DNA of 64,000 bases, from positions 496,001-560,000 of the forward strand of contig NZ_JAGGJZ010000001.1 of NCBI RefSeq assembly GCF_017873235.1, given 5' to 3'. Below the pieces are notes generated by a model that saw nothing but the letters and a program-made list of their open reading frames with translations, did not search any database and had not been told where the DNA came from. The position numbers and the translations under genes were made by a program. This DNA comes from Clostridium moniliforme (GTDB lineage: Bacteria > Bacillota > Clostridia > Clostridiales > Clostridiaceae). Below, one piece after another: positions 9,574 to 19,305 of this stretch; positions within the stretch are counted from its first letter, which is position 1, and each line of letters opens with the position of its first letter.

Positions 9574-11730
9574 TTAATGCTCTACAATGTCACTTTCTTT
9601 AAGCTTATTAACAAACTTTTCACTAGTTTTATTTATTGGTTTCTTTAAGAATATACCTATAATCATAAATATTAAAGCTACAATAATTAATATAATTATA
9701 TCTCTTTGCATAAGTTCTGGTACAACTCCACCTACTAATCCTCTCATACCTTGTATCGCATACTTAAAAGGTAGTACTGGATTTATTTCCTTAAAGAAAT
9801 TTGACATAACTTCAACTGGAAATGTACCTCCTGATGCTGCAACTTGAAGTACTAAAAATATTATACATATAGCTTTACCAACATTTCCAAATACAGAAAC
9901 TGTCGAGTATATTATAGTTATAAATATTAAGCTTGCAAACATTCCAAATAATACAAATAATACTGGATGTATTACATAGGTTTTTAATATAAATATATCT
10001 CCCAATGTAACAACTGCACCTTGAAGTATTCCTATTGTAACAAAAGTTAAATATTTTCCAAAGAAAACTTCAATAGGCTTTGGAACTTCTCCATCTTCAA
10101 AAGGTTTTACCTTAACTGTAAGAATTGAAACAAGTATTAATCCTCCAACCCATAATGCTAAAGTTGTATAAAATGGTGACATTGCTGAACCATAATTAGG
10201 AACTGGGAATAATCTATTAGTTTCAATTTGTACAGGACTAACTAAGAAATCTGTTTGTTTTTTCCAGTCTCCTGTAATAATTTTAAGAATTTCATCTATT
10301 CCAGATTTATTATCTATTTTCTTTATTTGATTAGCCATTTTGTTAAATGACTTTTTAAATTCTGGAAAATCCTTTTTAACTTTTATTAATTGTTCATTTG
10401 TAAGTTTTGTTCCCTTTGAAAGTAATGATAATACATTTTTAACATCTGGCATTACATTTTGAGTACTGTCTATTAAAGATATAGCATTTTTAGACATATC
10501 ATCTAATTTAGTTAATGATCCATTTATAGCAGGTACAATATTACTATCATATTTTGAAATTATTTCTCCTAAATTTGATGATATTGAATCTACTTTATTC
10601 TTTAATTTAACAATAGACTCAGGTTGTAATACTTTATTATTATTTACTAAGCTTATATCTTTGTTTATTTCTTCTATTACAGATGATATTTTACTTTCAA
10701 TTGCCTTTAATCTAGTTAGTGTATTACCAATTAAATCTTTATTACTTATTTTATTTATAGACTCTAATATATCTATAACTGAACTTAAAGTTTTATTTAC
10801 TGTAGTTAGTTTATTATTTGCATTATTTAATACTTTAAGAAGTGTTTCCTTATCATATTTTTGTGATACGTTACCTAAAATCTCACTTGATCCATTTAAT
10901 AAATCTCTTCCAAATATTAGATCTTCTTTTATTATTGGTGAAAGACTATTAAAGCTTTCCTTTGATTTATCAAGAAAAGTTTTTCCTTTATTTAAAGCAC
11001 CATTAGCATCCTTTAATGTACTCTCTAAATTAGGAATAATCTTATCTATTTTAGTAAGCATTTGATCTATTGTAATTGTTCCATCATAAGCTTTATTTAT
11101 TAGATTTTCAATTTCTGGCATATTATCATTTACTTTATATATTAAGTCAACTACTTCTCTAATTTTATCTCTAGAAGATTTATATTCTATGCCAACATTA
11201 TTTAAAACTTTAAATATTATACCATTTACTGTTTCTGAAACTGTATTATCAACATTTTCTTTTAAAGTATTAACTCCTTTATCAGTAATTTTTGGTGCTA
11301 TTGCATTTGAAGATTCATTTACTGTATAAATAAGCTTTGGTTTTACTATTTTGTTTGAAGCTGGTGAAATTAAATCTTTTGAAAAATCTTCTGGAATAAT
11401 AATACTTGCAAAGTACTCTCCCATTCTTATTCCATTATCTGCTTTTTCTTTATTTACAAACTGCCATCCAATTTTATCATTTTTTGAAAGTTCTTCTGTT
11501 ACTTTATTACCAACATTTAAATCTTTTCCTCCAAAATCTGCTCCTTTATCTTCATTAACCACTGCTATTTTAATGCCTTTTGTACTTCCATATGGATCCC
11601 ATGATGATTTTATATTAAACCATGCATATAATGAAGGTAATATTATAAGTCCAAGTAGAACTACAATTGCAACCCAATTAGTAACTACTTTTTTTATGTC
11701 CCTCTTAAAAATCTTTAAAATATTTCTCAT
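9574..11730 (-). CDS. YhgE/Pip family membrane protein
   Basis: 718 residues. One N-terminal helix (about 20-40) is followed by a large extracellular region (about 45-500) rich in coiled coil and Asn/Ser/Lys, then five or six C-terminal helices of the ABC-2 permease type. The N-terminal IVVLLGLIILPSLYAWFNI and the following NSSWDPYG-like segment (KSSWDPYGSTKGIKIAVV) mark the YhgE/Pip family. Lactococcal Pip is a phage receptor, and relatives act in export of type VII-like or other substrates; the role here is unknown. AAAGGAAGG precedes the ATG. It is monocistronic, with no defect seen. Confidence 0.9.
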   Translation of the reverse strand: MRNILKIFKRDIKKVVTNWVAIVVLLGLIILPSLYAWFNIKSSWDPYGSTKGIKIAVVNEDKGADFGGKDLNVGNKVTEELSKNDKIGWQFVNKEKADNGIRMGEYFASIIIPEDFSKDLISPASNKIVKPKLIYTVNESSNAIAPKITDKGVNTLKENVDNTVSETVNGIIFKVLNNVGIEYKSSRDKIREVVDLIYKVNDNMPEIENLINKAYDGTITIDQMLTKIDKIIPNLESTLKDANGALNKGKTFLDKSKESFNSLSPIIKEDLIFGRDLLNGSSEILGNVSQKYDKETLLKVLNNANNKLTTVNKTLSSVIDILESINKISNKDLIGNTLTRLKAIESKISSVIEEINKDISLVNNNKVLQPESIVKLKNKVDSISSNLGEIISKYDSNIVPAINGSLTKLDDMSKNAISLIDSTQNVMPDVKNVLSLLSKGTKLTNEQLIKVKKDFPEFKKSFNKMANQIKKIDNKSGIDEILKIITGDWKKQTDFLVSPVQIETNRLFPVPNYGSAMSPFYTTLALWVGGLILVSILTVKVKPFEDGEVPKPIEVFFGKYLTFVTIGILQGAVVTLGDIFILKTYVIHPVLFVLFGMFASLIFITIIYSTVSVFGNVGKAICIIFLVLQVAASGGTFPVEVMSNFFKEINPVLPFKYAIQGMRGLVGGVVPELMQRDIIILIIVALIFMIIGIFLKKPINKTSEKFVNKLKESDIVEH

Positions 11731-11848
11731 AAAGCCTTCCTTTCTTTAAAAATTAATAATGTAAAGATTATAACATATTCAATGACTATAAGTCATTAAT
11801 TAAATTATATTTTTCTATTTTAAATCTATTATTTACTATTTTATAAAA

Positions 11849-11886
11849 AAATACCCTAGAAAAAAACTTATTCTCTAGAGTATTTT
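11849..11886 (-). terminator. Terminator of the GH8-like gene
   Basis: AATACCCTAGA and TCTAGAGTATT arms with one mismatch. The hairpin lies just past the stop at 11891 and is followed by T-rich sequence on the minus strand. Confidence 0.65.
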
Positions 11887-11890
11887 ATAA

Positions 11891-13015
11891 TTATTTTACA
11901 CATCTATATGCTAATAAAGAATTTAGATTATCAAAAGAGTATACTTGTAAAGTTTTAGGATCTCCATAGGCTCCATAAATTGGACTATTTTTATTAATTA
12001 TTTGAAAGTCTTTAAGTTTTTTAAGAGCCATATTATATAATTCTTTATTTCCTGTTTTTTCTCCTATTCTTACTAGTAATGCATAAATTGATGTTGATTG
12101 AACATCAGATGATTTAATTCCAGTATTAGAATTATATTTTGCATAAATTGCTCCATCAGTTTTAAATTTTTCTGTTAGCCAGTTAACACTTTTAAATGTA
12201 CTTTCAGAAACTTCTGCTTTATTTAATATACAAATTAAAGATAGCAATGTATCAACATCACCATTATCATATTTTTTAGTTTCTCTGTTATAAGATTTTT
12301 TATATAACGGAACTTTATCACTAATATATCCATTATTTAAAACATTAATAGAAGCTGTATATACTTTTTTCCATGCATAATCTATATTGCTTAAATATTT
12401 TAATGTAGGAAGATCAATATAACAAAGAGTTGTTATATTACTTTTATTGTATCCATCATTAAAATCACTTAATAAATTATTATCTAATAAATTTTTACTT
12501 ATAGCCTTGAAGGTTTTAACAGCCATTTTTCTATATTCAAATTTTCCCCATCTTTCATTTGCTAATAAAAGTGCCTTTACTATTCTTAAATCATCAATTG
12601 TTGCTGATGTAGATTCTTTATTTTTTCCTGTAACTCTCCATGAAATCAAATTATTTTTAAGAATCATATTATCTTTAATATACTTTAATGTATCATTAAA
12701 TTTTTCTTCATCATTTCTTTCTAAATAATACAAAAGCATCATTCCTTCTGATTCTGATAAAACAGAATATCCCTTTGTTATATCTCCTTGTGATTTCTCA
12801 TCTTTATAATTTGTTTTAATTCCTCCATCTTTAAGAGTTAACTTATTATCTAAAAAATTTAGTAATATATTTTCTCTTTCTGAAACTGGATTATTTTTAT
12901 AAGTAACTCCGCTATTAATTGGTAATATGTAAGGCATAGCTATTCTTACAGCTATTAGGACAAGTAATAATAATAAAAATATTATTCCGTAATTTTTGTA
13001 TTTTAATTTTTTCAA
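11891..13015 (-). CDS. Membrane-anchored glycoside hydrolase family 8-like protein
   Basis: 374 residues. An N-terminal helix (GIIFLLLLLVLIAVRIAM) would anchor or export the protein. The rest has the alternating helix pattern of an (alpha/alpha)6 barrel. SESEGMMLLYYL resembles the GH8 segment with the catalytic acid, and TIDDLRIVKALLLA resembles the DxDLxIAxALL motif. GH8 enzymes cleave beta-1,4 glucans, chitosan or exopolysaccharide; the substrate here is not known. The longest frame begins at a TTG at 13039, but that codon sits inside the slt terminator. GAGGGGGAG precedes the TTG at 13015, which I use. Confidence 0.72.
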   Translation of the reverse strand: MKKLKYKNYGIIFLLLLLVLIAVRIAMPYILPINSGVTYKNNPVSERENILLNFLDNKLTLKDGGIKTNYKDEKSQGDITKGYSVLSESEGMMLLYYLERNDEEKFNDTLKYIKDNMILKNNLISWRVTGKNKESTSATIDDLRIVKALLLANERWGKFEYRKMAVKTFKAISKNLLDNNLLSDFNDGYNKSNITTLCYIDLPTLKYLSNIDYAWKKVYTASINVLNNGYISDKVPLYKKSYNRETKKYDNGDVDTLLSLICILNKAEVSESTFKSVNWLTEKFKTDGAIYAKYNSNTGIKSSDVQSTSIYALLVRIGEKTGNKELYNMALKKLKDFQIINKNSPIYGAYGDPKTLQVYSFDNLNSLLAYRCVK

Positions 13016-13038
13016 ATATCTCCCCCTCTTTCTATTCA

Positions 13039-13077
13039 AAAATGTAGCTGATTACAAAAAATAATCAGCTACATTTT
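13039..13077 (-). terminator. Terminator of the polA-coaE-slt operon
   Basis: A 16-bp perfect stem: AAAATGTAGCTGATTA with TAATCAGCTACATTTT. It overlaps the slt stop codon and separates it from the GH8-like gene. Confidence 0.85.
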
Positions 13078-13618
13078 AATTATATAAATATTTATAAATT
13101 TTATAATATATATTTACCTTCTCTACATAGTTTTTAGTTTCAGGAAATGGTATATAATGTATGGCCTTGCCATCTTTAGAATAATTTTGATCATTAAGCC
13201 ACTTATTAACATTACCTCTTCCTGCATTATATGCCGATATTACTAAATCCTTGTCTTTGAATTCTTTATATAGATTATTTAAATACCAACAACCCATTTT
13301 TATATTTATTTCTTCATTATAAAGCATATTAGTTGAATAATTTTTAATTCCCATTTCTCCTGCAATCCACTTTCCAGTCTCTCCTGTTATTTGCATAAGA
13401 CCAACTGCATCTTTATGTGAATGTGCATTAGAATTAAATTTACTTTCAGCTTTAATTATAGATAATACAAATAATGGATCTAAATTATATTTCTTACTAT
13501 ATTCATTAATAATATTCTTATGTTTGTATGGAAAAACATATTTTTTTAATCCAACCTTTATACCTAAAAAGGCAATTACTATAACCATCAAACAGATTAT
13601 TATCTTTTTAAACTTCAT
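13076..13618 (-). CDS. Lytic transglycosylase of the SLT family
   Basis: 180 residues: an N-terminal membrane or signal helix (residues 6-24), then a soluble-lytic-transglycosylase domain. The catalytic glutamate is Glu58 in IIKAESKFN, followed by the family motifs AVGLMQIT and YNAGRGNVNKW. It cleaves the MurNAc-GlcNAc bond of peptidoglycan with anhydro ring formation, outside the membrane. TAGGAGC precedes the ATG. It follows coaE by 13 nt and is the last gene of the polA-coaE-slt operon. Confidence 0.9.
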   Translation of the reverse strand: MKFKKIIICLMVIVIAFLGIKVGLKKYVFPYKHKNIINEYSKKYNLDPLFVLSIIKAESKFNSNAHSHKDAVGLMQITGETGKWIAGEMGIKNYSTNMLYNEEINIKMGCWYLNNLYKEFKDKDLVISAYNAGRGNVNKWLNDQNYSKDGKAIHYIPFPETKNYVEKVNIYYKIYKYLYN

Positions 13619-13631
13619 TCTAATGCTCCTA

Positions 13632-14231
13632 TCAAATTACTTCATTTATAAAATCTATAAAATCATCTACTTGCTCCTTAGTATATAATAACTCTTTATT
13701 ATTATCTATTATTATATTACAAACTTCCTTCTTTTTATCTAAAGGCATTTGTGAATTAATTCTATTTAGTGCATCATTATTACTTAACTTGTCTCTAGCT
13801 TTTAGTCTTTGAAGTTGAGTTGAATGATCTACTGACACTAATATAACAAAATCCATTTCTTCATTAAGTTTTGTTTCTATTAATGTAGGGGCGTCTACTA
13901 TTACTATTTTTTCACCTTTTTTTTCTAATCTATCTATTTCAGAAAATATTTCTTTTTTTATATAAGGCATTATAATATTTTCATACTTTAATCTTTGTTT
14001 TGGAAACCTGAATATATGATTACCAAATTCTTTTCTTCTAAAGTCTCCTCGCCAGTCAAAAAAGCCTTCTCCAAACTGTGCTCTAACTTTTTCTAATATT
14101 TCAGGATATTTTACTAAAACATTCCTCGATATTACATCAGCATCAATTATGTTAAATTTAGCTTCTTTAAGCATTAAAGAGACTGTACTTTTTCCTGTGC
14201 TTATTCCACCAGTAAGGCCAACTTTTATCAT
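13632..14231 (-). CDS. coaE: Dephospho-CoA kinase
   Basis: 199 residues with the P-loop GLTGGISTGKST at the N-terminus, the substrate motif IDADVISR and the lid region RLKARDKLS. It phosphorylates the 3'-hydroxyl of dephospho-CoA, the last step of coenzyme A synthesis, in the cytoplasm. It lies 17 nt after polA and 13 nt before slt. The polA-coaE order is common in Firmicutes. Length is normal. Confidence 0.95.
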   Translation of the reverse strand: MIKVGLTGGISTGKSTVSLMLKEAKFNIIDADVISRNVLVKYPEILEKVRAQFGEGFFDWRGDFRRKEFGNHIFRFPKQRLKYENIIMPYIKKEIFSEIDRLEKKGEKIVIVDAPTLIETKLNEEMDFVILVSVDHSTQLQRLKARDKLSNNDALNRINSQMPLDKKKEVCNIIIDNNKELLYTKEQVDDFIDFINEVI

Positions 14232-14248
14232 AATAAACCTCGTCTCCT

Positions 14249-16840
14249 TTATTTAGTGCTATACCATGTATCACCAAAGTTTAAATCTACATCTAATGGT
14301 ACACTAAGTTTAAAAACTTTCTCCATTTCTTCTTTTACTAATTTTTCTACTTCTTTAACTTCATCTTCTTTTACATTTAATATAAGTTCATCATGAACTT
14401 GAAGTATAAGAGTACTCTTTAAGTTTTCTTTTTTCAGTCTATTAAATACATTAATCATAGCTATCTTTATTATATCTGCTGCACTTCCTTGTATAGGTGC
14501 ATTCATAGCAAGTCTTTCTCCTAATGCCTTAACTATTTTATTAGAAGATTTAATCTCTGGTATAAACCTTTTTCTGTTTAATATTGTAGTTACATACCCA
14601 GTTTCTTTAGAATCTTTAACTATATTTTCTAGATATTCTTTTATTTTAGGATATCTATCAAAGTATATAGCCATATATTCTCCTGCCTCTTTTTTAGTAA
14701 TCCCCAAATCTTGAGCTAATGAAAAATCACTTATTCCATAAACAATTCCAAAGTTAACTGCCTTTGCTCTTGAACGCATTAATGGAGTTACCTCATCAAC
14801 AGGTACATTAAATACTTCTGATGCAGTTTTTGTATGGATGTCACTATGATGTTTAAATGCATTTATCATATTTTCATCATTACTTATATGAGCTAAAACT
14901 CTAAGTTCTATTTGAGAATAGTCAGCAGATAAAAGTTTATCTGTCTTTTCTCTAGTTATAAATATTTTTCTTATTTCTCTTCCCATTTCATATCTTATTG
15001 GGATATTTTGAAGATTTGGCTCAGTACTTGATAATCTTCCTGTTGTAGTTACAGTTTGATTAAATGTTGTGTGAATAGCCCCATCTACATCTATTAATGA
15101 CTTCATTCCTTCTACATAAGTAGAATTTATTTTAGTCATTTGTCTATAATAAGTTATTTTATCTATTATAGGATGTTTGTCTCTAAGTTTATCTAAAACA
15201 TCAACATTTGTTGAATATCCTGTTTTAGTTTTCTTTATAACAGGAAGGTCTAATTTCTCAAATAAAATTTTTCCAAGTTGCTTTGGCGAATTTATATTAA
15301 ATTCTTCATCAGCTAATTCATAAATTTCCTTTTGGACTATATCAATTTCCCTCTTGAATTTAATTGCTAACTCATCTAATACTTCTTCATCTACCTTAAA
15401 ACCATTTTCCTCCATGTAAGCTAAAACAGTTATTAAAGGATGCTCTACATTATAATAAAGATCTTCCATATTTTCTTTTTTAATTTTAGAATTAAGAATT
15501 TCATAAAGCTTTTTCATAAAGCTTACACTTTGAAGTAAACCTTCTTCACCCTTTTTAACTTCATCTCCAATGTAAGTTTCTATAATGCTACTTAGAGGAT
15601 ATTGACCTTTAGATGAATCTATAATGTAGGCAGCTATTTCTGTATCAAAGAAAAAGCCTTCTATGTTTATATCCATTCTAGTTAATATTTTAATTAATGA
15701 TTTACCATCATGTATTACTTTTTTCTTATTTTTATCTTCAAAGAAATTTTTTAATATAGATATTGTTTCTTCTTCATTGCTTTTTATAAAGTCTTCAAAA
15801 TTAAATACAATACTTATATTTTCTTCTCCAAAATATAATTTTCTAAGTCTTCTCTTTGAATTTAAAGGAGCTTCCTCTATTAAATAAGTAATATAATAAT
15901 TTTTTTCTTTCTTTAATAAATCTTTTAATTCAGCTAATGAATTTATTTTTTTAGTTTTTACTTCTTCTTTTTCCTCTTCTCCAATAAATTTTACAAGAGA
16001 AGATTTCATTTGAAGTTTTAAAAGTAATTTTTTTAAACCTTCTTTATTAATAATATTTTCTACTGATATATCTTCTATTATATTTTCTATTGGAACTTCA
16101 GTCATTATAGTAGCAAGCTTCTTACTAAATATTGCTTGTTCACTATAAGTTTCAAGATTTTCTTTTAATTTTTTACCACTAATTTTATCAATATTTCTTA
16201 AAACTTCCTCAACTGAACCATACTCTTTTATTAATTTATAAGCTGTCTTTTCTCCAACCCCTGGAACTCCTGGAATATTATCTGATTTATCTCCCATAAG
16301 TCCTTTAACATCAATAAATTGTGTAGGAGTTACCCCAAATTCTTCAATAAATGATTCTTTATTGTACTCAGCGGTTTCTGATACTCCCTTTTTTGTTATA
16401 ACAACATTTATATGATTATCAGCTAATTGAAGGGCATCTTTATCTCCAGTAACAACATAAACTTCCATACCTTCTTTTTCTGCAAGTTTTGCAGTTGTTC
16501 CAATTATATCATCAGCTTCAAAGCCATCTAATTCATATATTTTTATTCCAAGAAGAGTTAACATTTCTTTTATTAAGGGAAATTGCTCTCTAAGTTCTTC
16601 AGGCATTTTCTTTCTTCCTGCTTTATAATCTTCATATTCTTTATGTCTAAAAGTTGGTGCTTTTTTATCAAAAGCTGCAACTATATAGTCTGGCTTAATA
16701 TCCTCTTTCATCTTTAACAACATATTTGTAAACCCATATATAGCATTTGTATGAACACCTTCACTATTTGTAAGAGGTGGCAATGCATAAAAGGCTCTAT
16801 TCATAAGTGAGTTAGAATCTAATATAAGTAATTTTTTCAT
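14249..16840 (-). CDS. polA: DNA polymerase I
   Basis: 863 residues. A 5'-3' exonuclease (about 1-290, with DSNSLMNRAFYAL and GLMGDKSDNIPGVPGVGEKT) is followed by a 3'-5' exonuclease-like domain and a family A polymerase (about 440-863; motif A LLSADYSQIELRVLAHI, motif B RSRAKAVNFGIVYG, motif C LQVHDELIL). In the proofreading domain the first acidic motif reads ITYLIEE rather than FDTET, so proofreading is probably lost, as in Bacillus. Its roles are Okazaki-fragment processing and repair. GGGAGG precedes the ATG. It is the first gene of the polA-coaE-slt operon. Confidence 0.96.
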   Translation of the reverse strand: MKKLLILDSNSLMNRAFYALPPLTNSEGVHTNAIYGFTNMLLKMKEDIKPDYIVAAFDKKAPTFRHKEYEDYKAGRKKMPEELREQFPLIKEMLTLLGIKIYELDGFEADDIIGTTAKLAEKEGMEVYVVTGDKDALQLADNHINVVITKKGVSETAEYNKESFIEEFGVTPTQFIDVKGLMGDKSDNIPGVPGVGEKTAYKLIKEYGSVEEVLRNIDKISGKKLKENLETYSEQAIFSKKLATIMTEVPIENIIEDISVENIINKEGLKKLLLKLQMKSSLVKFIGEEEKEEVKTKKINSLAELKDLLKKEKNYYITYLIEEAPLNSKRRLRKLYFGEENISIVFNFEDFIKSNEEETISILKNFFEDKNKKKVIHDGKSLIKILTRMDINIEGFFFDTEIAAYIIDSSKGQYPLSSIIETYIGDEVKKGEEGLLQSVSFMKKLYEILNSKIKKENMEDLYYNVEHPLITVLAYMEENGFKVDEEVLDELAIKFKREIDIVQKEIYELADEEFNINSPKQLGKILFEKLDLPVIKKTKTGYSTNVDVLDKLRDKHPIIDKITYYRQMTKINSTYVEGMKSLIDVDGAIHTTFNQTVTTTGRLSSTEPNLQNIPIRYEMGREIRKIFITREKTDKLLSADYSQIELRVLAHISNDENMINAFKHHSDIHTKTASEVFNVPVDEVTPLMRSRAKAVNFGIVYGISDFSLAQDLGITKKEAGEYMAIYFDRYPKIKEYLENIVKDSKETGYVTTILNRKRFIPEIKSSNKIVKALGERLAMNAPIQGSAADIIKIAMINVFNRLKKENLKSTLILQVHDELILNVKEDEVKEVEKLVKEEMEKVFKLSVPLDVDLNFGDTWYSTK

Positions 16841-16941
16841 ATATTCCTCCCTATTTAAGCCTTAAGCTCTATTTCTTTTATAATTATATCCCACGATGCT
16901 TTATTATAACACTTCATATTAAATTAAAAGTAACAAGTAAA

Positions 16942-17859
16942 TTAAAAAATACTAAGATCTAATTCCTTAGATAAATCTTGTAATATTTTTAATCCTGCAA
17001 TACTATTCCCCTTTTTATCTAATGCAGGTCCATAAACGCCTATTCCCATATTTTTAGGAACAGAAGCAAGTATCCCTCCACCTACACCACTTTTTGCAGG
17101 TATACCTATATTTACTGCAAATTCTCCTGATGCATCATACATACCACAGGTAACCATTATAGATTTAACTATTTTGCAAATTTCCTTATCTATTAATTTC
17201 TCACCGCTCCAAGGAATTATACCATCATTTGCAAGAACTGCTCCAAATTTAGCTAAATCTCTTGCATTAGCTTCTATTGAACATTGTCTAAAATAAAGGT
17301 CTAATACCTCTTCTACATTTCCTTCTAATATTCCACTACTTTTCATGAAATATGCTAATGCTCTATTTCTATCTCCTGTTAATTTTTCTGATATATAAAC
17401 CTCTTCATTAATTGTAATATTATCATTATTTGTAGCTTTTTTTATAAAGTCTATAAGTCTTTTAAGTTTTTCTTCTTCTGTTTTTCCTTTAATAAGAGAA
17501 GTTGTGACTATAGCACCTGCATTAATCATAGGATTATATGGTCTTCCTGTATCAGTTGTTTCTAATTTTACTATTGAATTAAATCCTTCTCCAGTTGGTT
17601 CAACATTAACTTTTTTAAGTACATTTTCTTTTCCATTATCTCTTAATGCAATCATTAAGCTCACAATTTTTGAAATACTTTGTATAGTAAAAACTTTTTC
17701 ACACTCACCTGCAAAATATTCTTTTCCTTGCAAATCAACTACTGCGATTCCTAAATCATTTACATCAGCTTTTAACAATGCTGGAATATATGAAGCTAAC
17801 TGCCCTTCTTTTCCATAAACTTTATTTTTGTCTACTAACCTTTGTAATATATCAAACAT
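16942..17859 (-). CDS. glsA: Glutaminase, serine-dependent beta-lactamase fold
   Basis: 305 residues, standard for GlsA. The nucleophile motif SISK holds Ser61 and Lys64. Other family segments are GRPYNPMINAGAIV, GILEGNVEEVLDLYFRQCS and KSGVGGGILA. It hydrolyses L-glutamine to glutamate and ammonia in the cytoplasm; in enteric bacteria such enzymes help acid resistance. GGAGTG precedes the ATG. It is transcribed away from the M29 aminopeptidase at 18032, the two sharing a 172-nt divergent promoter region. Confidence 0.95.
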   Translation of the reverse strand: MFDILQRLVDKNKVYGKEGQLASYIPALLKADVNDLGIAVVDLQGKEYFAGECEKVFTIQSISKIVSLMIALRDNGKENVLKKVNVEPTGEGFNSIVKLETTDTGRPYNPMINAGAIVTTSLIKGKTEEEKLKRLIDFIKKATNNDNITINEEVYISEKLTGDRNRALAYFMKSSGILEGNVEEVLDLYFRQCSIEANARDLAKFGAVLANDGIIPWSGEKLIDKEICKIVKSIMVTCGMYDASGEFAVNIGIPAKSGVGGGILASVPKNMGIGVYGPALDKKGNSIAGLKILQDLSKELDLSIF

Positions 17860-18031
17860 ATTAAAGCACTCCGTTCTATTATGTATAAATTAAACAAATT
17901 TAAGTAAATATATTATATTACTTATTAACTTTACTTACAACAAATATAAGGGTTAATTATTACCTATTATCTTTGCAAACAACTTAATTTATATGTTAAA
18001 ATTATAATTAAAATATGGGAGGTGTTTTAGA

Positions 18032-19267
18032 ATGGATAAATTCGAAAATTTATTAGGAAAATATGCTAATCTAGTTATTTCAAAAGGAGTTAATATTCAA
18101 AAAGGTAAGTTATTATTTATTAACTCACCAATAGAATGTGCACCTTTTGCAAGACTTTTATGTAGTGAAGCTTATAAAGCTCAAGCAAAGGATGTATATA
18201 TAAATTATTCTGATGAATTATTTACAAGATTAAGATTTGAAAATGCAAGTTGTGAAACTCTATCAAATATTCCTCAGTATGAAATCGATAAATATAACTA
18301 TTTTACTGACAATGGTGCTTCTTTCATTTCAATTTCTGCAAGTAATCCATCCCTTTTCAATGGAATAGACTCAAAAAAAATCGCTTCTGCATCTAAAGCT
18401 AGAAGTATTTCCCTTAGAAATTATTCAGATAAATTAATGAATAATGAAAATTCTTGGTGTGTTATTTCAATGCCTACTAAAGCATGGGCTACTAAAGTAT
18501 TTAAAGATGTTAGTGAAGATGAAGCTATTGATAAATTATGGGATGCTATTTTCTCTGTTATGAGACTTAAAGAAGAAAATCCAAATGAAGCTTGGGAAAA
18601 ACACTGCGAAAGTTTAGAGTCAAGAATGAAAAAACTTCAAGATTATAATTTTGATAAATTAGTATACAAAAATAGTTTAGGAACTAATTTAGAAATAGGT
18701 CTTGCTCCAAACCATATATGGTGTGGAGGTGCTGACCATACTAAAGAAGGAGTTGAATTTATTGCAAATATGCCAACAGAAGAAATTTTCACAACTCCAA
18801 AAAGAGATGCTATAAACGGTATAGTATATTCAACTAAACCATTAAATTATAGTGGTAATTTAATAAATAATTTTTCATTCACTTTTAAAGATGGTAAAAT
18901 AATAGATTTTACAGCCGAAGAAGGCTATGATGCTTTAAAAGAACTTTTAGATACAGATGAAGGATCTAGATATCTTGGAGAAGTTGCTCTTGTTCCTTAT
19001 AATTCTCCAATATCAAATTCAAATATTTTATTTTATAATACATTATTTGATGAAAATGCATCTTGCCACCTTGCACTTGGTAAAGCTTACCCTTCTTGCA
19101 TAAAAGGTGGAGAAGAAATGAATGATGAAGAACTTATTAATGCATCTTCTAATATTTCATTAACTCATGTAGACTTTATGGTAGGATCAAAGGATCTTAA
19201 TATAATTGGTGTAACTCATGATGGAAAAGAAATTCAAGTCTTTAAGGACGGAAATTTTGCATTTTAA
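18032..19267 (+). CDS. Aminopeptidase of the M29 (AmpS/PepS) family
   Basis: 411 residues, the usual length. Metal-binding segments of the M29 family are visible: NMPTEEIFTTP, FTAEEGYDAL, GEVALVPYNSPIS, SCHLALGKAYP and THVDFMVGS, which carry the Glu, His and Asp ligands of the dinuclear site. It removes N-terminal residues from peptides in the cytoplasm. GGGAGGTG precedes the ATG, and a TATAAT-like box lies about 30 nt upstream. A strong terminator follows and is shared with the convergent LysR gene. Confidence 0.93.
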   Translation: MDKFENLLGKYANLVISKGVNIQKGKLLFINSPIECAPFARLLCSEAYKAQAKDVYINYSDELFTRLRFENASCETLSNIPQYEIDKYNYFTDNGASFISISASNPSLFNGIDSKKIASASKARSISLRNYSDKLMNNENSWCVISMPTKAWATKVFKDVSEDEAIDKLWDAIFSVMRLKEENPNEAWEKHCESLESRMKKLQDYNFDKLVYKNSLGTNLEIGLAPNHIWCGGADHTKEGVEFIANMPTEEIFTTPKRDAINGIVYSTKPLNYSGNLINNFSFTFKDGKIIDFTAEEGYDALKELLDTDEGSRYLGEVALVPYNSPISNSNILFYNTLFDENASCHLALGKAYPSCIKGGEEMNDEELINASSNISLTHVDFMVGSKDLNIIGVTHDGKEIQVFKDGNFAF

Positions 19268-19270
19268 ACT

Positions 19271-19305
19271 AAAAAGCTTGGAGCTTAATTACTCCAAGCT
19301 TTTTA
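19271..19305. terminator. Bidirectional terminator between the M29 peptidase and LysR genes
   Basis: AAAAAGCTTGGAG and CTCCAAGCTTTTT are perfect complements around an eight-base loop; the end reaches into the LysR stop. Confidence 0.9.
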